Shown one piece after another: positions 9,868 through 20,611 of a stretch of DNA of 64,000 nt. Each line of letters begins with the position of its first letter. The first letter of the stretch is position 1. A model generated the notes under the pieces. It was given only the letters and a program-made list of their open reading frames with translations. It did no database searches and was not told the origin of the DNA. The DNA comes from an uncultured Alphaproteobacteria bacterium (GTDB lineage: Bacteria > Pseudomonadota > Alphaproteobacteria > Rhodobacterales > Rhodobacteraceae). The position numbers and the translations under genes are program-made. The DNA is taken from positions 62,001 through 126,000 of the forward strand of contig CACJUU010000001.1 of assembly GCA_902596605.1 (NCBI GenBank), written 5' to 3'.

Positions 9868-10032
9868 CTTAATTTTTCCTTCTTTATATTCTACGTGCTT
9901 TCTTGCTACTGGATCATACTTTTTGACAACCATTTTATCTGTCATAGTTCTTGAGTTCTTTTTAGTTACGTAAAAATGCCCAGTATCTGCAGTAGAATTG
10001 AGTCTGATTTTTATAGTAGAAGGTTTAGCCAT
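9865..10032 (-). CDS. rpmG: 50S ribosomal protein L33
   Basis: 55 residues, read directly from the minus strand: it starts [20 protein letters not shown] and ends YKEGKIK. The KIRL...[13 protein letters not shown] motif and [14 protein letters not shown] end are the L33 signature. It is a structural component of the large ribosomal subunit. This is the form without zinc-binding CXXC pairs: no cysteine is present, as in most proteobacterial L33. Start ATG at 10032. Confidence 0.95.
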   Translation of the reverse strand: MAKPSTIKIRLNSTADTGHFYVTKKNSRTMTDKMVVKKYDPVARKHVEYKEGKIK

Positions 10033-10093
10033 ATCTTAATTCCTTAATTAGTAGTTAAATATTAAAACTAATATAATTAGTCAATAAACATTT

Positions 10094-10771
10094 TTAAGTT
10101 ATAAAAATAAAATCGGAAGAAGCCCCATGTTTAAAAAAAGGAACGCCTTTTTTGTTTGGACCATCTTTAATAATCTCTTTGACCTCATTGAGAACAACCT
10201 CTGTGATAAAAGGTAAATTGAGGCTCTTGACGTCGTTAATGTCAATCCAGTGTAAATGACTTAATTCTGTTGAAGCTGATGAAAAATCATCTAAGTTTCC
10301 ATGCACATTCTCCGCTCTACAGATAAAAAAACGTGCATCAAATCTCCTTGGTCTTCCTGGCGGGGTTATAGCTCTAAACACGTATTCCAGATTGCTGGCA
10401 TCGGGCAAATAACAACCATTACAAAAATCTTCCCAACCGGGGCTTACGTTAACAATGCTTTCAACTTTTGCGCATAGTCGTAAACCAGCCTCTTCCCACA
10501 GCTCTCTTATTGCTGCTACACTCAATTCTTTAGCAATTTTCTTTTCAGAATATTGGTGAAGTAAATCGATAGCTATTTTATTGATACTTTTAAATAATTC
10601 AACATTAGCATCGTCTTCATCCACGGCTCCTCCAGGGAATACATATTTACTAGGCATAAAAGCTGCCTTATTTCCCCTTTGTCCCATTAAAACGTATGTA
10701 CTATCCTTTTTTTGTCTTAATAGTATAACCGTTGCAGCATCACGGATTGGTACATCTTTATTATCATTCAT
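10094..10771 (-). CDS. NUDIX hydrolase (CoA-pyrophosphatase-like)
   Basis: 225 residues. A Nudix box is readable as AAIRELWEEAGLRLCAKV at about residues 86-103, preceded by the PSKYVFPGGAVDEDD strand that leads into it. Nudix enzymes hydrolyse nucleoside diphosphates linked to other groups. The size and the PGGAVD motif resemble the NUDT7/19-like or general alphaproteobacterial Nudix groups; the substrate cannot be settled from sequence alone. Confidence 0.82.
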   Translation of the reverse strand: MNDNKDVPIRDAATVILLRQKKDSTYVLMGQRGNKAAFMPSKYVFPGGAVDEDDANVELFKSINKIAIDLLHQYSEKKIAKELSVAAIRELWEEAGLRLCAKVESIVNVSPGWEDFCNGCYLPDASNLEYVFRAITPPGRPRRFDARFFICRAENVHGNLDDFSSASTELSHLHWIDINDVKSLNLPFITEVVLNEVKEIIKDGPNKKGVPFFKHGASSDFIFIT

Positions 10772-10868
10772 TTTTACTTTCTTTCACAAATAATTTACTA
10801 CACTATTGTATTGCATTTTTCTTCATCTAGCCTACAAAAAAGAATAAAATTTGAACTTACTTTAAATT

Positions 10869-11531
10869 ATGACACCAAATACAAAAAAACAAATCTCAAA
10901 CCTGAACATTGATCCAAATCTTCCGCTAATGATATTCGATGCTGATGAAGTGCTTGTGCATTTCGCTGAACCATTTGCCACTTATATAAAAAAACACAAC
11001 CACCGCTTACATCTGACAGGATATCGCTTAGATAACGCAATAAAAAAAGCTGATACAGATGAGGTGGCTGATCCTGATACAGCAAAGGACCTGGTATGGG
11101 GTTTTATAAATGAGGAAACAAAAAGCCAACCGGCTGCAAAAGGAGCTCCCCAAGCATTAATGAAACTCCAAGCATATGCCCAGATTATAATTTTAAGTAA
11201 TGTACCCCATTCTGTTCATGATGATAGGGTAGCTAACCTTAAAAGCCTCAATATGGATTACCCACTAATAAGCAATGAAGGAATGAAGGGGCCCGCTGTG
11301 AAGGAAATCCTAAAAAACCATAAAGCCCAGTCCTTTTTTATTGATGACAATCCTTATCAGGTGGAAAGTGTATATAATGACAATCAGCAAACAGTGTGTG
11401 TCCATTTTTCGGTTTGTGATTTAGTAAAGCCTTATATGCCTAAAGCTGTTGGAGCATCTATAGAGCCAACTTCATGGCAAGATTTAGTTTCCCAATTAAT
11501 AGGCTGTTTAAAAGATGATGAAGGAAATTAA
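10869..11531 (+). CDS. HAD-like protein, atypical
   Basis: 220 residues. The beginning has a HAD-type motif I (MIFDADEVLVHF, near residue 23), followed later by ILSNVP (motif II-like, about residue 114) and FIDDNPYQV (motif IV-like, about residue 158). HAD hydrolases are phosphatases or related enzymes. In motif I the usual DxDGT/V is DADEV, so activity is not certain. The last 17 bases overlap the next gene, also a HAD protein, so the two are probably translated together. Confidence 0.65.
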   Translation: MTPNTKKQISNLNIDPNLPLMIFDADEVLVHFAEPFATYIKKHNHRLHLTGYRLDNAIKKADTDEVADPDTAKDLVWGFINEETKSQPAAKGAPQALMKLQAYAQIIILSNVPHSVHDDRVANLKSLNMDYPLISNEGMKGPAVKEILKNHKAQSFFIDDNPYQVESVYNDNQQTVCVHFSVCDLVKPYMPKAVGASIEPTSWQDLVSQLIGCLKDDEGN

Positions 11532-12219
11532 AGGGATTATATTTGATAAAGATGGCACCTTATTTGACATTCAAAGATCATGGTCAGAGTGGGCTAAAGG
11601 CTTTGTCACAAAGTTCAGTAATCAACATAATCTGGACAAACTGAAATTGGCTAAAGCAATAAACTTTGACCTAGCTTCTGATAAATTCGTGAGGGAAAGT
11701 ATATTTGTGCATGGCTCCGTGGATGAGGTTGTAGATGCGATTTTCCAAAAGTTTCCGCAAGTAATGAAAAAAAGGATCCATGAAGGTCTATTTGAAGGTT
11801 CTGGCGATGCTAGACAAGTACCATTAACTAATTTACAGAAATTGTTTAACAACTTGGAGACAATAACATTCGGTCTGGTAACAAATGACAGTGAAACCAA
11901 TGCTATAAAACATCTTGAGCAGCATAATTTAACTCAATATTTCGATATGATAATCGGCTATGATAGTGGATATGGTTCTAAGCCAGAACCCGGACAACTA
12001 GAGGCTTTTTTAAGAAAAACAAATTTACTTTCCCAAGAGGTACTGATGATTGGTGATAGTACTTATGACTTAGTCGCAGCAAATAAAATAAGTATGCCTT
12101 GTCTTGGAGTATTGTCAGGAACTGCCAATAAAAAAGATTTAAGTGCCCATACCCCCTTTATAATTGATAGTATTGATGAATTGGAGGAGTGGCTCAAAAA
12201 GACTTTCCTAGTTAGGTAA
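11515..12219 (+). CDS. HAD family phosphatase (phosphoglycolate-phosphatase-like)
   Basis: 234 residues with the full HAD motif set: FDKDGTLFD at the N terminus (motif I), VTNDSE near residue 123 (motif II), a lysine in SKPEPG near residue 156 (motif III) and MIGDSTYD near residue 178 (motif IV). It resembles Gph-type phosphoglycolate phosphatases with an alpha-helical cap. Substrate not proven. It begins inside the end of the preceding HAD gene. Confidence 0.82.
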   Translation: MMKEIKGIIFDKDGTLFDIQRSWSEWAKGFVTKFSNQHNLDKLKLAKAINFDLASDKFVRESIFVHGSVDEVVDAIFQKFPQVMKKRIHEGLFEGSGDARQVPLTNLQKLFNNLETITFGLVTNDSETNAIKHLEQHNLTQYFDMIIGYDSGYGSKPEPGQLEAFLRKTNLLSQEVLMIGDSTYDLVAANKISMPCLGVLSGTANKKDLSAHTPFIIDSIDELEEWLKKTFLVR

Positions 12220-12261
12220 TAATCTTATAATAAGGCACAAAATATTTGCTAGGAATTTATA

Positions 12262-13806
12262 ATGAGAAGAAAATCTTCACGTATTTCTAACAAAGAAATT
12301 AGAGCCTCGAGGCTTTCGCTCAAGCAACAGAATTGGAAGATACCATATAACTTTGATAATTTTGTTGAGCCGCTCAACGAAGAGGCGGTGGTCGCAATAC
12401 ACAATACGGCAATGAAGATTCTCGAGGAGATAGGAGTCCTATTTTTAAATCCAGAAGCATGCAATATTCTTCAAAAAGCAGGATGTAAAGTAGAGCTTAG
12501 TGACTCAAAGGTAAAAATGGATCGCCGATGGGTTATGGACATGTTGAAAACAGTTCCACCACATTTTTCTATCACACCAAGAAATCACAAAAATAAAATT
12601 AAAATTGGAGACCGACATATTGTATTTGGAAATGTTTCTTCTCCTCCAAACGTGTTAGATCTGGATAGAGGAAAAAGGCCTGGGGATTTTGATAGCTTTA
12701 AAGATTTGACAAAGTTAACTCAATTTTTCAATTGCATTCATTTCTCTGGAGGATATCCAGTAGAGCCAGTAGATATTCATCCCTCAATCCGACACTTATA
12801 TTGTTTATATGAACAACTCACTCTTACCGACAAAGTGGTTCACGCCTATTCACTTGGTCCAGAAAGAGTGGAAGACGCGATGGAAATGGCAAAGATTGCT
12901 TCTGGTTTAGATGAAAAAGAATTCTTTTCAAAACCAAGAATTTTTACAAACATTAATTCTACTTCCCCACTGAAGCATGATTGGCCAATGCTTGACGGTG
13001 CTATGAGATTCGCGAAAAAAAATCAGCCTGTGGTAGTTACACCTTTTACTTTAGCCGGAGCGATGTCTCCTGTCACGATAGCTGGATCAGTTGCACAGGC
13101 ACTGGCTGAAGCATTAGCAGCAATTGCACTACTTCAATACATAAGCCCTGGAAGCCCTTGCGTTTTGGGGACTTTTACATCAAATGTCGACATGAAAAGT
13201 GGAGCGCCTGCCTTTGGAACACCTGAGTATATCAGAGCAACGCAGATTACAGGCCAAATGGCTCGCTTTTACAAAATTCCTTTACGTGCGTCAAATGCGT
13301 GCGCATCAAATGCTCCAGACGCTCAGGCTACATGGGAAAGCTCCAACAGTTTGTGGTCAGCTATCTCTGGAGGAATAAATATGGTTTATCACGGAGCAGG
13401 TTGGTTAGAAGGTGGATTAATAGCTAGCTATGAGAAATTTATTATTGATTGCGAGATTATTCAGCAACTTCAAAAATATCTTGACCCTGAAATTACTAAT
13501 GCTAGTGAGAAAAAGTTGGCTTTCTCAGCTATACAAGAGGTGGGTCATAATGGGCACTTCTTCGGCGCTACACACACCCAAGAAAGGTACAAGGATGCTT
13601 TTTATGCACCAATCTTATCAGACTGGCGCAACTATGAGGCTTGGGAAGCAGATGGGAAACTATCGACGGAGAAAAGGGCAAACAATCTTTGGAAGCAGAT
13701 ACTAGAGGAGTTTGAACCCCCAATGATTGATTCAAAAATAGAGTCAGAATTATACAATTTTGTTCAACGAAGAAAGAAAGACGGTGGAGCCAAAACTGAT
13801 TTTTAA
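12262..13806 (+). CDS. MttB-superfamily corrinoid methyltransferase, non-pyrrolysine type
   Basis: 514 residues covering the trimethylamine-methyltransferase (MttB) family barrel, with GGINMVYHGAGWLEGGL near residue 373 in the usual place for the active-site region. Archaeal MttB contains pyrrolysine encoded by an in-frame TAG; here the frame is open throughout, so this is the non-Pyl branch (MtgB-like). Known members of that branch demethylate glycine betaine, proline betaine or similar methylamines and pass the methyl group to a cognate corrinoid protein. No corrinoid protein gene or reductase is adjacent, so the substrate is unknown. Convergent with pntB. Confidence 0.8.
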   Translation: MRRKSSRISNKEIRASRLSLKQQNWKIPYNFDNFVEPLNEEAVVAIHNTAMKILEEIGVLFLNPEACNILQKAGCKVELSDSKVKMDRRWVMDMLKTVPPHFSITPRNHKNKIKIGDRHIVFGNVSSPPNVLDLDRGKRPGDFDSFKDLTKLTQFFNCIHFSGGYPVEPVDIHPSIRHLYCLYEQLTLTDKVVHAYSLGPERVEDAMEMAKIASGLDEKEFFSKPRIFTNINSTSPLKHDWPMLDGAMRFAKKNQPVVVTPFTLAGAMSPVTIAGSVAQALAEALAAIALLQYISPGSPCVLGTFTSNVDMKSGAPAFGTPEYIRATQITGQMARFYKIPLRASNACASNAPDAQATWESSNSLWSAISGGINMVYHGAGWLEGGLIASYEKFIIDCEIIQQLQKYLDPEITNASEKKLAFSAIQEVGHNGHFFGATHTQERYKDAFYAPILSDWRNYEAWEADGKLSTEKRANNLWKQILEEFEPPMIDSKIESELYNFVQRRKKDGGAKTDF

Positions 13807-13810
13807 AAAG

Positions 13811-15214
13811 TCAGCTAATTTTTGTTAATAGCTCGTCGACCGACTTTTTTGCGTCTCCATACAACATTCTACTATTTTCTTTGTAAAACAGAGGATTTTC
13901 GATACCCGAATAACCTGTACCCTTGCCGCGTTTCGAGATTATGACGTCCCTAGATTTCCATACCTCCAGTACGGGCATCCCAGCAATAGGACTATTTGGA
14001 TCATCTTGAGCAGCGGGATTTACAATATCATTAGAACCAATAACTATAACTACATCTGTTTCTGGGAAATCTTGATTTATTTCATCCATTTCGAGAACTA
14101 TGTCGTATGGTACCTTTGCTTCAGCAAGTAGTACATTCATATGTCCAGGTAATCTTCCTGCAACGGGATGTATTGCGAATCTAACATTTTTGCCTCTATT
14201 ACGAAGGCGTTTGGTAAGCTCAGAAATAGACGATTGAGCTTGAGCAACAGCCATTCCGTAACCTGGGACAATGATAATCTCTTTTGCATTTTCGAGCATA
14301 CTGGCAACGGAGTCATTGTCAGTTGCAACCATCTCTCCCTCTATATCAGCCAATGGTTCGCCGCTTCCTCCCCATCCTCCTAATATAACAGATACAAAGT
14401 TTCTATTCATTGCTTTACACATAATATAAGAAAGGATGGCTCCAGAGGACCCAACAAGCGCGCCGGTAACAATTAACAGGTCGTTGCCTAACATAAAACC
14501 TGTAGCTGCAGCTGCCCATCCTGAGTAACTATTTAGCATTGATACCACAACGGGCATATCAGCACCACCAATGGCCAAAACCAAATGCGCACCGATAACG
14601 AAAGCAATTATAGTCATAGCTACTAGCGTCCATATCCCCGTTTGGTTGAGATATGTCGCTAAGACTGTGTCGTTAAGGTACATCCAACCAAGCACTAAAC
14701 AAACAACAACCATCAAAATGTTTAAGAGATGTCGACCGGGTAAAATAACTGCTTTCCCGGTTATACTCCCAGCAAGCTTCCCATACGCTACTACGGATCC
14801 TGTGAAAGTAATAGCACCAATAAAAATACCAAGAAAAACTTCTGTATCATGTATCACTTTATCGGCTCCAAAATACATTTTGGTAGGGCTGATTTCTTGA
14901 TTTAAACCAATAAAAACTGCTGCTAAACCAACAAAAGAATGTAGGGCTGCTACCAATTCAGGCATCCCCGTCATTTGAACTCTTTGGGCAACAAACAATC
15001 CAATTATTGAACCTACAATGAGGCTTGGAATTAAATACTTAGATACACTCATTTCTGGGCCTAATACAGTTGCCAAAATGGCAATAGCCATACCCACAAT
15101 ACCAAACCAAACACCTCTTTTGGCTTTTTCTTGGTTGCTCAAACCACCTAGAGAGAGGATAAATAATACGCTTGAACCGATATACGCCGCTGTTACTAAC
15201 TCTGTACTTAGCAT
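13811..15214 (-). CDS. pntB: NAD(P) transhydrogenase subunit beta
   Basis: 467 residues. The first ~280 are hydrophobic with about nine membrane segments; the C-terminal ~180 residues form the NADP(H)-binding domain III with [10 protein letters not shown] (near residue 320) and the [14 protein letters not shown] loop. With PntA it forms the proton-translocating transhydrogenase of the inner membrane that makes NADPH from NADH using the proton gradient, useful in a phototroph. It follows pntA by 11 bases. Confidence 0.95.
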   Translation of the reverse strand: MLSTELVTAAYIGSSVLFILSLGGLSNQEKAKRGVWFGIVGMAIAILATVLGPEMSVSKYLIPSLIVGSIIGLFVAQRVQMTGMPELVAALHSFVGLAAVFIGLNQEISPTKMYFGADKVIHDTEVFLGIFIGAITFTGSVVAYGKLAGSITGKAVILPGRHLLNILMVVVCLVLGWMYLNDTVLATYLNQTGIWTLVAMTIIAFVIGAHLVLAIGGADMPVVVSMLNSYSGWAAAATGFMLGNDLLIVTGALVGSSGAILSYIMCKAMNRNFVSVILGGWGGSGEPLADIEGEMVATDNDSVASMLENAKEIIIVPGYGMAVAQAQSSISELTKRLRNRGKNVRFAIHPVAGRLPGHMNVLLAEAKVPYDIVLEMDEINQDFPETDVVIVIGSNDIVNPAAQDDPNSPIAGMPVLEVWKSRDVIISKRGKGTGYSGIENPLFYKENSRMLYGDAKKSVDELLTKIS

Positions 15215-15225
15215 AAGAGAACCTC

Positions 15226-16788
15226 TTAACTTTTCTGAAACATGGCGAGCATTCTTTTTGTAACAAGAAATCCTCCCACGATGTTTATTGTTGCGATCAA
15301 AACGGAAATACTAGCAAGTATTTCCACGACGAAATTAGGCGACCCAACCTGCAAAAGTGCGCCTACGACGATAATACCGGATATCGCATTGGTTACCGCC
15401 ATTAATGGTGTGTGTAATGCATGATTTACATTCCAAATAACCTGAAAGCCGACGAAGCAAGACAAAACAAATACTATGAAATGTTGCATAAATGCTGGAG
15501 GAGCATATTGGCCTAAAAGAGCCATGACCAAACCTCCCAGAATTAACATTCCTACTTGAAAGGCACCAGCCTTTCTAGTAGCAGCAGCTTCTTCTATTTT
15601 CAATTGCTCGGGTGTTTTTTCTACCACTTCTGAATTTTTTGTAGTTGGCACCGCTTTCACCTTTGGCGCAGGTGGTGGATACATTACTTTTCCACCATGA
15701 GTTACAAGCGACCCCCTGATAATATCATCGTCTAGGTTTACAGCTACTTTTCCATTCTTTTCAGGTGTTAGATCATCAAAAAGATGTCTTACATTATTGG
15801 CGTAGAGAGATGATGACTGTTTTGCCATCCTACTTGGGAAATCTGTGTAGCCTATAATCGTAACGCCATTTTTTGTAACAACTTTTTTATCTGCCTTGGT
15901 TAAATCACAATTTCCACCTTTTTCAGCAGCGAGGTCAACGATTACTGAGCCTGGCTTCATCTTAGCTACCATATCTTTCAGCCATAATTTCGGTGCATCT
16001 CTTCCTGGAATTAGCGCTGTTGTAATCAATATATCTATATCTGGAGCTTGCTCTCGGAAACATTCCAATTGCTTTTTCCTAAATTCGGGACTCGAAGGTG
16101 CTGCGTAACCTCCATCGGTTGAGCTACTTTCATCAAAATCAAGAAATAAAAATTCGGCTCCCATAGACTCAATTTGCTCAGCAACTTCAGGCCTCACGTC
16201 GAATGCTCTTACTACAGCACCTAGGCCTTGGGCTGCTCCAATTGCAGCAAGACCAGCAACCCCTGCTCCTATTACAAGGACCTTAGCAGGTGGAACTCGG
16301 CCAGCCGCTGTTATTTGTCCAGTAAAAAATCGACCGAAATTATTTGCGGCCTCTATCACAGCTCTGTAGCCGGCAATATTTGCCATCGATGAGAGAGCAT
16401 CCATCTTCTGAGCTCTACTTATTCTAGGGATCATATCCATAGAAAGAGAGGTTATCTTTTTCTTATTTAAGTCTTTTACAAGCTGAGGGTTTTGAGCTGG
16501 CCATATGAAAGTAATTAAAATCTGTCCGACTTTAAATCTTTTTATTTCAGCAGTGGTAGGTTGATTAACTTTTATAAGCGCTTCACTGTTTTTAATGAGA
16601 TCGCTTGAAGACGCCATAACTTTTACCCCAGCTGCTTTATATTCAGCGTCAGCAAAACCTGCACTAGTACCAGCACCTTTTTCGATCAGACACTTGTGAC
16701 CTAACTTTGACAAAAGTTGAGCGCTTTCTGGTGTTAGTGCTACTCTATTCTCGTCTTTCTTATTTTCTTTTAACGCTCCAATAATCAT
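15226..16788 (-). CDS. pntA: NAD(P) transhydrogenase subunit alpha (full-length)
   Basis: 520 residues. The N-terminal domain I (alanine-dehydrogenase-like; NAD-binding [17 protein letters not shown] near residue 169) is joined to four C-terminal membrane segments (about residues 410-510), so the alpha chain is a single E. coli-like polypeptide rather than split into PntAA and PntAB. It is co-transcribed with pntB. Confidence 0.95.
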   Translation of the reverse strand: MIIGALKENKKDENRVALTPESAQLLSKLGHKCLIEKGAGTSAGFADAEYKAAGVKVMASSSDLIKNSEALIKVNQPTTAEIKRFKVGQILITFIWPAQNPQLVKDLNKKKITSLSMDMIPRISRAQKMDALSSMANIAGYRAVIEAANNFGRFFTGQITAAGRVPPAKVLVIGAGVAGLAAIGAAQGLGAVVRAFDVRPEVAEQIESMGAEFLFLDFDESSSTDGGYAAPSSPEFRKKQLECFREQAPDIDILITTALIPGRDAPKLWLKDMVAKMKPGSVIVDLAAEKGGNCDLTKADKKVVTKNGVTIIGYTDFPSRMAKQSSSLYANNVRHLFDDLTPEKNGKVAVNLDDDIIRGSLVTHGGKVMYPPPAPKVKAVPTTKNSEVVEKTPEQLKIEEAAATRKAGAFQVGMLILGGLVMALLGQYAPPAFMQHFIVFVLSCFVGFQVIWNVNHALHTPLMAVTNAISGIIVVGALLQVGSPNFVVEILASISVLIATINIVGGFLVTKRMLAMFQKS

Positions 16789-16943
16789 ACTGTTCTCTTG
16801 AGTTTCTTTTTATTATCAATTCTTTCCCGAGTTTCTCTTTGGGATAGGTTGTTTTAGACAAAAAATAATAAGAAAGTCAAATGCAAAAAGCCATTATCTG
16901 TCTAGCCAGCCTTCATAATAAAAAAGTTGTCTGTGAAGCTTTT

Positions 16944-17018
16944 TGGAGCGGGCGATGAGATTCGAACTCACGACATTTACCTTGGCAAGGTAACGCTCTA
17001 CCCCTGAGCTACGCCCGC
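16944..17018 (-). tRNA. tRNA-Gly (GCC)
   Basis: The minus strand folds into a complete cloverleaf: acceptor GCGGGCG pairs with CGCCCGC, the D arm is AGCTCAGGGGTAGAGC, the anticodon loop TTGCCAA gives anticodon GCC, the T arm contains GTTCGAATC, and the 3' end TCCA is encoded. An AT-rich stretch with TATAAA at about 17028-17033 lies just upstream on the minus strand and could be its -10 element. Confidence 0.97.
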
Positions 17019-17140
17019 AACAAATTTTTTATACATGGAAAATTGTGAAAAACAAATAAAATAATTGGCATATTCTTTAGGAAGCTAAATTATTAAACTT
17101 TCATTTGATAAAGTAATTTAGGGTTGTTAATTACAATAGC

Positions 17141-19366
17141 ATGAAAGACATTTCATATTTAGGCGATCTCAACAGTGAGCAAGAGAAGGCGGTGCGTCAG
17201 ACGGATGGGCCAGTTCTGGTATTGGCAGGAGCGGGCACTGGGAAAACAAAGGCTTTGACTGCACGAGTTGCCTATTTGATAAAAAGTCTTAATGTAAGAT
17301 CACACAACATTCTAGCCGTTACGTTCACGAACAAAGCAGCGAATGAGATGAAATTCAGAATAGAGGAACATATTGGACATCTTTCTGAGGGCTTAAAGTG
17401 GATAGGCACTTTTCATTCAATATGTGTAAAGATTCTTCGGAGACATGCTGAAAAAGTAAACTTAAACTCCAATTTCACTATTATTAATACTGATGATCAA
17501 ATTCGTTTATTAAGGCAGGTGATAAAGCTTGAGTCAATTGATGAGAAAAAATGGCCCCCTCGATTGCTGGCTTACATCATCGATCAATGGAAGAATAAAG
17601 CTTTAACATATCAAAACATTCCAGATGACGACCTTCAATTTGATGGGAAAGCAAAAAAACTCTACGAAATTTATCAATCCCGCTTACGTACGCTCAATGC
17701 TGTTGACTTTGGTGACTTGATTCTTCATGTCATAGAAATATTAAAAACAGATACCTCTCTCCTCTTTAATTATCAGAACTTGTTTAAGTATATCCTCGTT
17801 GATGAGTATCAGGACACGAACATGGCGCAATACCTATTGCTAAGATTATTAGCACAAGGAAGCAAAAATATTTGTTGTGTAGGCGACGATGATCAGTCCA
17901 TTTATGGATGGAGAGGGGCAGAGATAGGAAACATTCTGAAATTTGAAAAAGACTTCCCCGGCGCCACAGTTATACGATTGGAACAAAACTACCGATCAAC
18001 TTCAAATATCTTAGGCGCAGCAAGTGGTCTAATAGAAAGCAACCAGGGAAGACTCGGGAAAACATTATGGACTGAGTCGAATGTGGGAGACAAAGTCCAA
18101 ATAATCAAACATATCGATGGGAAGGATGAAGTATCTTGGATTTGTGATGATATTTACAATAAAATAAAGTCGGAAAAAATAAAATTTTCTGATATTGCGA
18201 TATTGTTCAGAGCAACATGGCAGTTTAGAGATTTTGAAGATCTCCTACTAAGAAGAGATATTCCACATATCATAATAGGCGGCACTCGTTTTTTTGATCG
18301 ACAAGAAATTAAGGATGCCGTGGCTTATCTTCGGATAATAAATTCTGACGCAGACAGCTTAGCTTTAGAAAGAATAATAAATGTACCAAAAAGAGGGATA
18401 GGAGAGAAATCACTACAACAACTACATAATATTGCGAGAGAAAAAAATTTTAGGTTGATAGATGCTGTGCGTCATGCGGTCAAGACTGGCTTAGTAGGTA
18501 AAAAGATACAAGAGAACCTTGGGCGGTTTATTGATATGTTAGATATATGGCGTGATGTGGGTTCATCCGATAAGAAAAATCATATTGATCTTGTCGAGCA
18601 GGTTCTGGACGAATCGGGGTATACAGATATGCTGCAAAATGAACAAACACCAGAGTCAGAGGGCAGGTTAGAAAACCTAAAAGAATTGGTATCGAGCTTG
18701 AATGATTTCTCTGATCTTCAAGCGTTTCTTGATCATGTCTCACTTGTCATGGAAAACCAAGTTGACAGAAATCCAGATAAAGTATCCCTAATGACCTTAC
18801 ATGCCTCTAAGGGACTTGAATTCAAACAAGTATACCTTCCAGGCTGGGAGGAAGAAACTTTTCCTAACAAAAAATCTTTGGATGATAATGGTCAAAACGG
18901 TTTAGAGGAAGAACGTAGACTAGCTTATGTAGGAATTACTCGAGCAAAACTATTATGTACAATTAGCTCTGCAGAGAGCAGATATAAGTTTGGCGATTTC
19001 AACTTCAATCTAGAAAGTAGGTTTATAAAGGAATTACCCAATAACTATGTTGAAGACTTGACACCGTCAGGGTTCCAATCTTCCAACGCATTGAACCAGT
19101 CAAATTTTCTCGAACAAGAACCGTCATTTTACAGATCGCCTGGCTGGAGCAGACTTCAAAACAACATGGCTAATAATTCCTCTCCATTTTTCAATAGTGC
19201 ATCAAACGTAAATAAAATATTTAATGTAGGTGATCGAGTATTCCACGAAAAATTTGGCTATGGATTTATAACGGAACTAGAGGCCGATAAGGCATTAGTC
19301 GATTTTGAAAAGGCAGATAGAAAGAATATAAAAACAGCATTCCTTACTTCTGAAAAAGATCTGTAA
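17141..19366 (+). CDS. UvrD/PcrA-family 3'-5' DNA helicase
   Basis: 741 residues with all superfamily 1A motifs: AGAGTGKTKAL (Walker A, about residue 31), TFTNKAANEM (Ia), VDEYQDTN (II, about residue 221), GDDDQSIYGWRGA (III), the LEQNYRST motif (IV), and the late VSLMTLHASKGLEFK and GITRAK motifs. These ATP-driven enzymes unwind DNA in excision and mismatch repair or clear replication forks. The C-terminal ~40 residues (VGDRVFHEKFGYGFI) look like the small RNA-polymerase-interacting Tudor domain of UvrD/PcrA. A single gene, convergent with hemA. Confidence 0.93.
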   Translation: MKDISYLGDLNSEQEKAVRQTDGPVLVLAGAGTGKTKALTARVAYLIKSLNVRSHNILAVTFTNKAANEMKFRIEEHIGHLSEGLKWIGTFHSICVKILRRHAEKVNLNSNFTIINTDDQIRLLRQVIKLESIDEKKWPPRLLAYIIDQWKNKALTYQNIPDDDLQFDGKAKKLYEIYQSRLRTLNAVDFGDLILHVIEILKTDTSLLFNYQNLFKYILVDEYQDTNMAQYLLLRLLAQGSKNICCVGDDDQSIYGWRGAEIGNILKFEKDFPGATVIRLEQNYRSTSNILGAASGLIESNQGRLGKTLWTESNVGDKVQIIKHIDGKDEVSWICDDIYNKIKSEKIKFSDIAILFRATWQFRDFEDLLLRRDIPHIIIGGTRFFDRQEIKDAVAYLRIINSDADSLALERIINVPKRGIGEKSLQQLHNIAREKNFRLIDAVRHAVKTGLVGKKIQENLGRFIDMLDIWRDVGSSDKKNHIDLVEQVLDESGYTDMLQNEQTPESEGRLENLKELVSSLNDFSDLQAFLDHVSLVMENQVDRNPDKVSLMTLHASKGLEFKQVYLPGWEEETFPNKKSLDDNGQNGLEEERRLAYVGITRAKLLCTISSAESRYKFGDFNFNLESRFIKELPNNYVEDLTPSGFQSSNALNQSNFLEQEPSFYRSPGWSRLQNNMANNSSPFFNSASNVNKIFNVGDRVFHEKFGYGFITELEADKALVDFEKADRKNIKTAFLTSEKDL

Positions 19367-19396
19367 GCCTGAACTCTGAATAAAGTAAAAACCTAA

Positions 19397-20611
19397 TCAA
19401 GCTACAACACGTGAAAGTGCGCACTGGCTCCAGAGCTCGTTCATAGCATTAACTAAAAAGTCAATATCGGAAAAAGAGTGAACAGGAGATGGAGTTATCC
19501 TTAACCTTTCAGTTCCTTTAGGAACAGTTGGGTAGTTTATGGGTTGTACATAAATCCCATAATTTTCCATTAAAATATCGCTTATCATTTTACATTTAAT
19601 GGGATCCTTGATCATTACAGGCACTATATGACTAGGATTAGATAAGTGAGGTATATTATGCTGATCAAGCTTTTCTCTGAGATATTTTACTTTTCGTTTT
19701 TGATCTGCTCTCTCAATTTCAGAAGATTTTAAATGTCTGATTGAGGCAAGTGCACCCGCAGCAATTGCCGGGGGTAGTGCAGTTGTGAATATAAAGCCAC
19801 TTGAGAAAGATCTTACAAAATCACATACTTCTTCTGAACCACTGATGTAACCACCAAGAACCCCAAAAGCTTTCCCGAGTGTTCCTTCTATTATCGAAAT
19901 TCGGTCAGCAACCCCATCTCTTTCGGAGACTCCCCCTCCTCGTTTGCCATAAAGACCTACAGCGTGCACCTCGTCCAAATACGTTAGCGCTCCGAATTCA
20001 TCTGCAACATCGCATATATCTGAGATAGGTGATATATCACCATCCATTGAATACACAGACTCAAACGCAATGATTTTTGGGACATTAGGGTCAAGGCTGC
20101 TGAGATGATTTCTTAGATCATTTACATCATTATGCTTCCAAATAATTTTTTTTGCTCGCGAATGCCGAACCCCCTCTATCATTGATGCGTGGTTTAGTTC
20201 ATCAGACAAAATTACACAATTTTCTAAATTTGCACCTAAGACCGAAAGCGACGCCCAGTTAGAGACATAGCCAGAGGTAAAAAGCAAAGCTGAGTCTTTC
20301 CCATGCAGGTCTGCCAATTCCTGTTCAAGCAAAACGTGATAATGATTTGTCCCTGAGATATTTCTTGTTCCGCCAGCTCCTGCACCACACTTTTCCAATG
20401 CATCACTCATCGCTGCAATTACATCTTTATTCTGACCCATTCCCAGATAGTCGTTTGAGCACCACACAGTGACATCACGTTCCTTGTTTCCAATATAATT
20501 TTTTGCTCGAGGAAAAGATCCTTTGTATCTTTCAAGATCAGCGAAAACCCGATAATTGCCTTCTTGTTTTAACTTTTCAAGTCTTTCCTGAAAAATTTTA
20601 TCGTAGTTCAT
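19397..20611 (-). CDS. hemA: 5-aminolevulinate synthase
   Basis: 404 residues, a pyridoxal-phosphate enzyme joining glycine and succinyl-CoA to give 5-aminolevulinate, the first tetrapyrrole precursor (Shemin route, an alphaproteobacterial trait). The CSNDYLGMG motif (about residue 51), the HNDVNDL stretch and the active-site lysine in EGTLGKAFG (K247) are present. The start ATG at 20611 lies 14 bases inside puhE and has a strong AAGGAGAG ribosome site 6 bases upstream. Last gene of the bchF-to-hemA superoperon, linking heme precursor supply to photosynthesis genes. Confidence 0.97.
   Translation of the reverse strand: MNYDKIFQERLEKLKQEGNYRVFADLERYKGSFPRAKNYIGNKERDVTVWCSNDYLGMGQNKDVIAAMSDALEKCGAGAGGTRNISGTNHYHVLLEQELADLHGKDSALLFTSGYVSNWASLSVLGANLENCVILSDELNHASMIEGVRHSRAKKIIWKHNDVNDLRNHLSSLDPNVPKIIAFESVYSMDGDISPISDICDVADEFGALTYLDEVHAVGLYGKRGGGVSERDGVADRISIIEGTLGKAFGVLGGYISGSEEVCDFVRSFSSGFIFTTALPPAIAAGALASIRHLKSSEIERADQKRKVKYLREKLDQHNIPHLSNPSHIVPVMIKDPIKCKMISDILMENYGIYVQPINYPTVPKGTERLRITPSPVHSFSDIDFLVNAMNELWSQCALSRVVA

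Noticed and set aside
13430-13705. 91-residue ORF inside the MttB-family gene
   Set aside because: Overlaps a conserved gene in another frame with no supporting signals.
12262-13806. Pyrrolysine-type MttB with TAG read-through
   Set aside because: The frame is open from start to stop, so no in-frame amber codon is present.
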